41,640 bases of DNA from a virus. This document shows positions 32,327-39,800 of this stretch, piece after piece. Each line of letters starts with the position of its first letter. Positions within the stretch are counted from its first letter, which is position 1. The DNA lies in the IMG/VR virus record IMGVR_UViG_3300037882_001001, positions 1 to 41,640 of that record; one strand, written 5' to 3'. The notes under the pieces are model-generated. The model did no database searches. It was given only the letters and a program-made list of their open reading frames with translations, and had not been told where the DNA came from. The translations under genes were made by a program, and so were the position numbers.

Positions 32327-32731
32327 ATGCCTATATATGAGATTGCATGTACACAATGTGGAATGAGGTCAGACAGGAGGTTACCCTTCTCCGAGTTTGA
32401 TAAGGTACAAGCTGGTACTCAAGAACTAAAGTGCTCTGGGTGTGAGGCAAAGGTTGAGTTTGCGTTTTCCCCTGGCACCCTCGGATTTATCCTGAAGGAG
32501 GGCCCCAGCGGCGGTTGGGCCAGCAAGTCCATTAAGGAGAACCAGTACCGTAAGGCTCGTGCTTCAATTATGGGTAAACGCCAAAAGGACCATGTACGTA
32601 CCCCTAAACTTCAGCCTAACTACAAAGGGGAAGAGACCGGCACATGGCGGGAAGCCCAGGAGCAGGTACGGAAGGATAAAGGGGATCTTGCAGCTTCCTC
32701 CTATGAAAACCTCGTGAAGAAGGAGCGGTGA
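32327..32731 (+). CDS. FmdB-like zinc ribbon protein
   Basis: 134 residues. N-terminus MPIYEIACTQCG with C8, C11, C36 and C39 in two CxxC knuckles (the pattern of the FmdB/CxxC_CXXC_SSSS family), ending with a basic, Lys/Arg/Gln-rich tail (KENQYRKARASIMGKRQKDH). Typical FmdB proteins are about 70-110 residues; the extra tail may bind nucleic acid or a partner. Phage copies are common near structural genes, with no proven role. Start ATG 32327, six bases after the SWIM gene stop. Confidence 0.75.
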   Translation: MPIYEIACTQCGMRSDRRLPFSEFDKVQAGTQELKCSGCEAKVEFAFSPGTLGFILKEGPSGGWASKSIKENQYRKARASIMGKRQKDHVRTPKLQPNYKGEETGTWREAQEQVRKDKGDLAASSYENLVKKER

Positions 32732-32734
32732 TAC

Positions 32735-33364
32735 ATGACTACGAGACTCTTCTCCATTTTGCGGCGTAAGGCTGGGCTCATTGATTTTGTAACCCCTTTG
32801 CAAGCCCAACCAGCCGGCGTGAAGGCCTATCGCCTAAAGACGGATACAACCCCTTCTGGTGCCTTTGCTACCACGATAATGACGGTACCGCGTACTGGGT
32901 TCGTCGACTCAGACGTCAAAGGCGCTCATAACGTAATTCAACCAGGGGAAAACGTTCGAGTCTTGTTCAAGCCTTCGAATTTTGGGGTCTCGGATACGGC
33001 AGCTTTTTGGCTCAAGCTTGTATTTATTGACGAGGCGGACGGGGAGATGGTTACTCCGGCTCCCAGCGCCCCTACTCTTATAGCGCCCCCTACGGCAGGT
33101 AATGAGCAGATGGCTTTCACTGGGTCAGCTCCTACCTCGGCTCTACGTATTGACCTCCCAAGGGCAATGAACAACTTCCGAATCCTGAACCTAGACGGGG
33201 CTAACGCCCTTATGGTAGCTTTTCAAGAGGGTGGGCCAGAAGCTACCGTGCCGTTCGGCAAGGAAAACATTGGTTTCAACGGTCTCGTCTCGTCTATTTG
33301 GGTAAGGGGCGTTGGCGGGGCGGTAGCATTTTCCGCAACCTTTACCCCTGCTACGCTACGCTAA
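32735..33364 (+). CDS. Unknown beta-rich probable virion protein
   Basis: 209 residues, not recognised. Hydrophobic strands alternate with Gly/Pro/Thr turns (KAYRLKTDTTPSGAFATTIMTVPR, VRVLFKPSNFGVSDTAAFWLKLVFI), then a Pro/Ala linker (PAPSAPTLIAPPTAGN) and a second sandwich-like part. Strong AAGGAG site nine bases before ATG. Located at the start of the appendage region and likely a tail or head accessory protein, with no direct evidence. Confidence 0.6.
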   Translation: MTTRLFSILRRKAGLIDFVTPLQAQPAGVKAYRLKTDTTPSGAFATTIMTVPRTGFVDSDVKGAHNVIQPGENVRVLFKPSNFGVSDTAAFWLKLVFIDEADGEMVTPAPSAPTLIAPPTAGNEQMAFTGSAPTSALRIDLPRAMNNFRILNLDGANALMVAFQEGGPEATVPFGKENIGFNGLVSSIWVRGVGGAVAFSATFTPATLR

Positions 33365-33391
33365 AACCTCTCTCCTGACGGTGGGGGTTTT
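33363..33391 (+). other. Imperfect hairpin before the 107-residue gene
   Basis: AAAACCTCT pairs with GGGGGTTTT (two G-T wobbles), with about 11 bases between. It begins next to the stop codon at 33364. The right arm holds the GGGGG that could act as a Shine-Dalgarno for GTG at 33397. No T-run follows beyond TTTT. It recalls the hairpin at 6041-6057. Confidence 0.4.
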
Positions 33392-33396
33392 GCTCC

Positions 33397-33720
33397 GTGT
33401 ACCTAATAAACTACTTGAACTTACAAACTGCCCAGCAGCTTTTCATAGCTGTTGGTCGGTTTCGTACAGGTCAAGGGTTAGTTGGAGTTAAAGACGGACT
33501 CAACAAAACATTCCGTACCCCAGGACTAGAGAAGTATGTACATAACTTACCGTTTCTCACGATACAAGTGTACCTTAATGGGGTGCGACTAACCCTTCTT
33601 GATGATTACATTGTTGTTGAAAGTGCCGGACCAGGTACGGGGTATGACACTATAGTTCTGGAAGTTTCCCCTCGCGCTAATGACCACCTTTTAGCCGATT
33701 ATGTGATTACAGCTCCTTGA
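33397..33720 (+). CDS. Small beta protein with an appendage-type module
   Basis: 107 residues. The core LTIQVYLNGVRLTLLDDYIVVESAGPGTGYDTIVLEVSP fits a module seen in phage tail-fibre and appendage proteins (strand, LNGxxL turn, DDY strand, Gly-rich loop, DTIVL strand). The same vYLNGvLL pattern recurs near the C-terminus of the next gene's product. GTG start at 33397. It may be a fibre or tail-end cap subunit; the function is not proven. Confidence 0.6.
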   Translation: MYLINYLNLQTAQQLFIAVGRFRTGQGLVGVKDGLNKTFRTPGLEKYVHNLPFLTIQVYLNGVRLTLLDDYIVVESAGPGTGYDTIVLEVSPRANDHLLADYVITAP

Positions 33721-33723
33721 ATC

Positions 33724-33754
33724 TTCTTATCCCTTTTGGGTAGATGAAGAGGAT
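33724..33754 (+). other. Weak imperfect hairpin before the 642-residue gene
   Basis: TCTTC near 33723 can pair with GAAGA near 33746, with CCC/GGG inside around TTTT. The stem is interrupted and there is no T-run, so it is only noted as a probable RNA structure in the intergenic leader. Confidence 0.25.
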
Positions 33755-33777
33755 AGTGCTAAACAAGGAGCAATCCG

Positions 33778-35706
33778 GTGGGCAGAACGTTTATTCAACA
33801 AGATACTCAGATCTACTCGTCGGACACCTACGACGATACCTTGGCTGCAGGATCAACCTTGCAGTCTGGTGCGGCTAACCTTCAGGATGACTTGAACTCT
33901 GTTCGAGCGCAGTTGAAGAGGGCAATTTTTGCTGACTCCGCGGGTAACTGGTACGCGGATATCCCCACGGTAAATGCCAAGAAGCGTGCTATCTCGGCAC
34001 TTAACACGGACTTGGATGATATCGAAGAGAAGCGTCTTCTCTTCCGCTCCCAGGTTTTGACCGACGTTACAATTCCAGCTTCGGTGTCGGCGACGGGAAC
34101 GATTACGGCGGTAGCTGGCGCCAGCTTGGTGGACGGCGAGACATTCACGATTAATGACGGAATCAATACTCCTACGGTATTTGAGTTTGACTCGGGCGGC
34201 GGCGTAGGTGGTGGCAATATTGCGGTTACCTTTACGGGCGGCGATTCTGCTTCTACCGTTGCGGCGTCCATCTTGGCTGCCATCAACGGCGTAGGTGCAA
34301 CTCTACTCGTCACGGCTTCTTCGGGTGGCGGTGCGGTGACCAACCTTACCCATGACCGAGGCGGCACAGTAGGAAATCGTGCTGTCACTGAGACCGTAGC
34401 GAACGCTGGTTTTATCGTCACAGGGCTCACTGGCGGTGCGGGCGATATCAAGGTGTTGTCTCAAGCCTCCAGCGAAACTCCTACGGAAGCCGCGGCGGTC
34501 GACGCGGGTACCGCTCTCGGTGTGGTGATAGCTACATTGGCCACGGACGTCGGGCAACACTCTTTGACTGAGGTCTCTGGCCCCAACGCGATTTCCCCTA
34601 AGAGCCTAGTCATAGTTCGTGATGCGGTTACGGGTCAGCCTATTCAGAACGGCAACGGTAAGGATATCTTCGGCCTCCTCCAGACCGAAACTGGCGTCGT
34701 AAACGGTGATACTTTCAATGACACTAACCACCAAGTTCAAATCAGCTTCGTGGCGGAAAACGCAGCGGGGAACGACCTTGAACACGTAGACGCCCTTTAT
34801 ACTGGCGGCAAGGTCATCAACTACGCTTACGTACGTAGAATCAACTTTGACGCGGTACCTGAGACGGCTTTCCTTTCAGGGGTCTTCATTGACCAATCGG
34901 CAAGCGGGTCGGACGTCACGCTTAACAACGCTATCGATAACCAGGTTGGTGCGGCCACTCAGACGGATCGTAACATCCGTTGGCAGATCACGGACACTTT
35001 CTCCTTGGACTTCGAGGATTCTACCGGCGCTCGTGACATCTTCAAGATCGCCCCAGCGGCGGCCGGCGATGTAGTCTCTTTCAATACAGACGACTGGTCT
35101 GTTACCAACACTAATACCGCAACGTTCACCAACGGCGTTTCGGTCGATACGGGTGGTACTCAGCTCAACTTGGGGTCTACCGCGGGTCAGATCGACTCGG
35201 CGGGGGCTTTGACTCTTGCCTCAGCGGCTGCGGCCGATATCCGCTTGAATGCTTCGGGGGAGATCTTCTTCGACGATAGCAACCAGACGGGCTCTACTTG
35301 GTCGCAAACTAACGGCATCAAACTGTCGGATACTACAGCGGAGTGGGATAACTTCGAGGCAGCCTTCGGTGAGGTCTCCCTTCTCAATGCTATCTACCAG
35401 GCTCGACAGGGCAGCCGTTCTAAGGCCGTAGCGGTTGTTACCGTAGCAGCTTCGGCTAACACTAACGTTACCTTCGTGGGTGGCGGCGCTAACCTTGACG
35501 CACAGCTTCCCGCGTACCTATCGGGCGACTTTGTAGCTAAGGTCGACGTATACCTCAATGGCGTACTTCTCCGCAACGGGGCTAACGCCGCTGCGAACCA
35601 TGACGTTTACCCAGGCGACACCCCGGCCAACGGGGATCTTAAGTTTGAGTTCAATCTCAAGGCTGGCACAAAACCAGACGTTCTTACTTCAATCGTTTGG
35701 GCATAA
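33778..35706 (+). CDS. Large beta-rich virion protein, fibre/appendage type
   Basis: 642 residues. Helical start (AANLQDDLNSVRAQLKRAIFA and LDDIEEKRLLFRSQ), then a Gly/Thr/Ala-rich beta domain at about 110-205 (GETFTINDGINTPTVFEFD, SASTVAASILAAINGVG), a middle domain, a segment with LNLGSTAGQIDSAGALTLAS like fibre shaft repeats, and a C-terminal module with VYLNGVLLRNGANAAANHD. Low Lys/Arg and high Asn/Asp/Gly suit tail appendages. GTG start with AAGGAG seven bases upstream. A coiled-coil trimeric start followed by shaft repeats would fit a fibre or baseplate hub spike. Confidence 0.65.
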   Translation: MGRTFIQQDTQIYSSDTYDDTLAAGSTLQSGAANLQDDLNSVRAQLKRAIFADSAGNWYADIPTVNAKKRAISALNTDLDDIEEKRLLFRSQVLTDVTIPASVSATGTITAVAGASLVDGETFTINDGINTPTVFEFDSGGGVGGGNIAVTFTGGDSASTVAASILAAINGVGATLLVTASSGGGAVTNLTHDRGGTVGNRAVTETVANAGFIVTGLTGGAGDIKVLSQASSETPTEAAAVDAGTALGVVIATLATDVGQHSLTEVSGPNAISPKSLVIVRDAVTGQPIQNGNGKDIFGLLQTETGVVNGDTFNDTNHQVQISFVAENAAGNDLEHVDALYTGGKVINYAYVRRINFDAVPETAFLSGVFIDQSASGSDVTLNNAIDNQVGAATQTDRNIRWQITDTFSLDFEDSTGARDIFKIAPAAAGDVVSFNTDDWSVTNTNTATFTNGVSVDTGGTQLNLGSTAGQIDSAGALTLASAAAADIRLNASGEIFFDDSNQTGSTWSQTNGIKLSDTTAEWDNFEAAFGEVSLLNAIYQARQGSRSKAVAVVTVAASANTNVTFVGGGANLDAQLPAYLSGDFVAKVDVYLNGVLLRNGANAAANHDVYPGDTPANGDLKFEFNLKAGTKPDVLTSIVWA

Positions 35707-35709
35707 CGC

Positions 35710-35727
35710 TCTAATCTTCTGATTAGA
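35710..35727 (+). other. Hairpin after the 642-residue gene
   Basis: TCTAATC, loop TTCT, GATTAGA: a perfect 7-bp stem three bases after the stop codon, followed directly by a second strong hairpin (35731-35764). Confidence 0.6.
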
Positions 35728-35730
35728 ACC

Positions 35731-35764
35731 TTGAAGGGGAGAGGCTTTCGCCCCTCCCCTTCAA
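35731..35764 (+). terminator. Strong hairpin without U-run before the 189-residue gene
   Basis: TTGAAGGGGAG, a 12-base loop, CTCCCCTTCAA: 11 perfect base pairs, then TCATATATGG. It is stable enough to end transcription or block RNase, but lacks a U-run. A TTG start for the following gene would lie within it and was rejected. Confidence 0.5.
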
Positions 35765-35781
35765 TCATATATGGAGCTAAG

Positions 35782-36351
35782 ATGAAGAGAGTCAAACATG
35801 AAGTCAAGGTTTTGACCTACCATGAGATGGGGGTGAAACTAGATGACCAGCTGGAGGCGGCCAAGTCAGAGCAGTCGGGTTTTGACGGTGCGAAAAAGGC
35901 TTTTGCTCTTGGGCGTAGTAAAGTTGAGGAGTTGACGTCTCATATTGACAAGGACGCCAAAGACGGGACTTTGGACGTTGAGCAAGCCACCTTAGTGAAG
36001 CGTTGGGTGCTACGTTCAATGGAGGTTCTTCGGAATTTGGGTATCCAAGCTGAAGTTCAGGCTTATCAAGCACAGGGTAAAGTCATAGCCCTAGAGAAGT
36101 CGGTCAACATAATCAAGGCTCTTCACGATAACGAGAAGGTTTTGCTTGACTCCGTGGTTGCGTTAGAGAAAGCGATAGCCGACGGTACGGTAGAAGTGGA
36201 GGACGATCCTAGACGTCCCGTGTCTAGGAATACGGGAGAGCACCCAGGGGACCCATTAGCTTCCCGTCGGGAAGAGGGGGCAGAACCTATGGTACCGGAA
36301 GTAGAGACTCCTTTGGAGCCTGCAAAAAAAAGACGCAAGAGTAAGGTCTGA
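35782..36351 (+). CDS. Helical accessory protein of unknown function
   Basis: 189 residues. Strongly helical and charged (VKLDDQLEAAKSEQSGFDGA, KVEELTSHIDKDAKDGTL, RWVLRSMEVLRNLGIQAEV, VVALEKAIADGT), ending in a disordered tail with basic KKRRKSKV. Start chosen at ATG 35782 with GGAG five bases away, avoiding a TTG inside the preceding hairpin. One base of overlap joins it to the next gene. It may be a fibre-assembly or chaperone-like protein, from position only. Confidence 0.6.
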   Translation: MKRVKHEVKVLTYHEMGVKLDDQLEAAKSEQSGFDGAKKAFALGRSKVEELTSHIDKDAKDGTLDVEQATLVKRWVLRSMEVLRNLGIQAEVQAYQAQGKVIALEKSVNIIKALHDNEKVLLDSVVALEKAIADGTVEVEDDPRRPVSRNTGEHPGDPLASRREEGAEPMVPEVETPLEPAKKRRKSKV

Positions 36352-36827
36352 TGGGTAGAACCCCTGATAGATTCCCTGGTGAGCGCGAAGAAGAAAGTCT
36401 TCTTTTCGAGCCTGGTGTTACCCCAACTCAGAATGGGGAGATGACATATGTCAGTGGTCAAGGATTCAATTTCTACGAGGAGGGGGTAGTCAAGACTCTC
36501 GGTGGTCTATCAGAGAGTCAACATAGGGCACTTAGGCAGCTTGTGCATCTTGCAGAGGAGGGTGGCCCATATGAGGGGTTTGCTTCCGGTGCGTATTATG
36601 AGATTGCTTCCCCCGGGCCCTTTCCAACTAGCTTCATTTGGTGGACGTCATCTGCTAAGACAGCAAAGATTGTAGAAGAGACAGTTACCTACAATAGTAA
36701 CAAGACAATCGCGACGGATGTGTGGAAAGCTTACGACGTAGACGGTACTACGGTACTAGTCACGGTAACCGATACATACGCGTACTCTGGGGTTTTTCAG
36801 TCTAGTCAAACGAGAGTGATTACGTAA
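36351..36827 (+). CDS. Small virion-type protein with beta C-terminal half
   Basis: 158 residues, not recognised. N-terminal charged part (TPDRFPGEREEESLLFEPGV), then helical LSESQHRALRQLVHLAEEGGP, then strands (SFIWWTSSAKTAKIVEETVTYN, TVLVTVTDTYAYSG). The C-terminal WWTSSAKTAKIVEETVTY pattern is common in appendage connectors. It overlaps the gene before it by one base and abuts the giant repetitive gene, suggesting a fibre-attachment or chaperone role. Confidence 0.55.
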   Translation: MGRTPDRFPGEREEESLLFEPGVTPTQNGEMTYVSGQGFNFYEEGVVKTLGGLSESQHRALRQLVHLAEEGGPYEGFASGAYYEIASPGPFPTSFIWWTSSAKTAKIVEETVTYNSNKTIATDVWKAYDVDGTTVLVTVTDTYAYSGVFQSSQTRVIT

Positions 36828-39800
36828 ATGGCAAAGTCTCCTGTAAGTATTCCGTTTACCACCGACGGTGTGGAAGTTGCAGTCAAAGATGCTACTGCAT
36901 TACCTTCTGATGCACGGGGAAATTTACTTGTGGGTAAAGACGGGTCTACTTCACGAATTGTGAACGTCGACTCTTCTGGGAACATCGCAACCGTGGGTGT
37001 CGGTGCAGCGGGTACCCCCGTCGGAGGTGTGTTAACTGTCCAAGGTGTGGTTGGCGGTACCGAGGTGCCGGTATCCGCGGTACAAGATGATATTACCACA
37101 TCAACTATAGCGGCTAATGGGGTTTCGGTTACATCTACTGATATACAAGGCCGCGGGTCTGTGACAATACAGATTACGGGGACTTGGGTAGGCACCATTC
37201 AGTTTGAAGGTACGGTTAATGGTTCCACTTTCGTCTCTTTGGGGGCTCGTCAGCCTAACTCTGGCACCGTTTCCATAAGTACAACGGTAAATGGTTTGTG
37301 GCGCGTCTCAGCTGCAGGTTTGAGTTTTGTTAGGGTTAGGTCATCAGCTTGGACCTCAGGCACCGCTACTGTGGTTATTAGAGAGTCGGCGGCCACCGGC
37401 AGCACTTTGACTGAATCTTTGCCTACAGGGGCAAGCGTTATCGGTGGTGTCACTGGTAGCGGAAATTTCAACGTCGTGGGTCCCGGAGCGGTGGCAGCGG
37501 CAGTCTCTGGGAACCCCGTTCGAGTTGGAGCTTCTGACGGCACCAACACCAGGAATATACTAGCCGACACTAGCGGACGGCTTCTTGTGTCTGGGGCTGC
37601 GACTTCAGGGGCTGCAGCCGTTGGCAGTCCCGTGTTGGTTGGCGGGTCGGATGGAACCAATGCCAGAACATTAGCAACAGATACCTCTGGTCGTCAGGTC
37701 TGCGTGGGCCCGGGGACGGCTGGTACCCCTATTGGAGGTGTGTTAACTATTCAAGGGGTTACAGGCGCCACAGCAGTAACAGTTGATGGTTCTGGGGTCA
37801 CTCAACCAGTTTCTGTTGTTTCCTTGCCGTTACCTACAGGAGCAGCTACCGAGTCTACTCTCACTGGGGTTCTTACCTCTACCAACTTTCAAGCTAGGGT
37901 AAACACGCTGGGGCAGAAGGCTATGGCTGCCTCTACTCCCGTGGTTCTTGCGTCAGACCAGACTGCTATACCAGTAACGGACAACGGTTCTTCCCTTACG
38001 GTTGACGGTACGGTTACTGCTGATATAGGTACTACTGGTGGCCTGGCTTTGGATGCTACACTCACTGGGGGTACGCAAAAGGCTATTGTCCGGGCGGGTG
38101 CGAAAGGTATTACAACTGCGGCAGATGTTACTAGTACGGCGGAAGGTTCAGACCATCAGGCGTTGGATATTCAGGTGTACCATGGGGGTACTGCAGTAAA
38201 CCCCACAGATATTCGGGCACTTACCCTTTCTGACGTAGTAACAAGCGCACAAGGTACAGCAGCAGCTATCGCAGGAGCATGGCCCGTAAAGGTTACGGAT
38301 GGTACAAATTCCATGCCAACTGGCGATTCTGTCAGTCGTGCGCTTTTCCAGAAGGTTACGGACGGCACTAATACCGCGGCGGTCAAGGCGGCAAGTACGG
38401 CCCCTTTAGCTACTGACCCCGCCCTCGTAGTCTCTATCTCACCGAACAGCACTCTCACTGCAACAAACCCCTCAATTGGTAGTAACAACGCGGCATCACC
38501 AACGTCATCCACTCTGATTGGGGGTACAGATGGCACTAACCTACAAGCAGCTCGTGTATTTGACGCTGACAGCGGCGCAGGTAATCAATATGTGATCGGT
38601 ACGATTCTCCGAAAGTCCGCCTCGGGGGGTTCGGTTGAAGCAGGGACCTCCTCGGATCCGATCAGGGTTGACCCTACGGGTACCACTACACAACCAGTTA
38701 GTGTTACTTCTTTACCCCTTCCCACAGGGGCTGCAACAGAAACTACCCTTTCGGCGATTAGCGCAAAGACGCCCGTTCTAGGGCAGACCAACATGGCGGG
38801 TAGCTCTCCCGTCACAATTGCCGATAACCAAACAGCGATTCCAGTTACCGATAACGGTACCACTCTAAGTATTGATGACGGTGGTAGTTCGATTACCGTG
38901 GACGCCACTAGCTGGCCACTCCCCACAGGCGCGGCTACTGAGACGACGCTCACCGGAGTACTAACGACTTCAGCCTTTCAAGCACGCGTGAACACTCTGG
39001 GACAGAAGGCCATGGCGAACAGCACGCCAGTGGTTCTGTCATCAGACCAGACAGTCATTCCAGTATCGGATAATGGTAGCTCTTTGACTGTTGATGGGAC
39101 TGTCACCGCTAACCAAGGCACCTCTGCGGCCCTTTCGGGGCGATGGCCCGTTATCGTCACTGACGGTACTAATACAATGCCCGCTGGGGATACCGCGGGA
39201 CGGGGGGTCTTTCACCGCATCACTGACGGTACAAATAATGCGGCAGTGAAAGCGGCAAGTACGGCCGCGGTAGCGGCCGACCCCGCTTTGGTTGTTGCGA
39301 TCAGCCCAAATAATACTGTTTCTGTTTCAGCGGTTTCCCTCCCTCTTCCTACGGGTTCAGCGACGTCTGCAAACCAAACGACTCTTGGGAGCCAGACAAC
39401 TAAGATTAACGATGGTACAAACACAGCTACAGTCAAAGCAGCGTCTACTGCAGCCGTTGCCTCTGACACAGCCATTGTAGTTGCGATCAGCCCAAACAAC
39501 CCAATTGTAGCAAGCAACTCAAGCGTAAGTGCTACGGGGTCAGCGCCACCAGCACAAGCTACATCCGTAGGAGGGTCAGTTACCACGGCAGCTCCCTCTT
39601 ATACAACGGGGCAGCTTAGTTCACTCTCTTTAACTACTGCTGGTGGTCTTAGGGTTGACGGTTCGGGTTCTACTCAACCTGTTTCGGCATCGTCACTCCC
39701 ATTACCTACTGGAGCTGCAACCGAAACAACGCTTAGTTCGATCAATACGAAGACGTTAGCAGCGGGCCAAGCTGCGATGGCAGCTTCATCCCCCGTCGTT

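Noticed and set aside
35731-35781. TTG start for the 189-residue protein
   Set aside because: It would begin within an 11-bp hairpin with no ribosome binding site; ATG at 35782 has GGAG.
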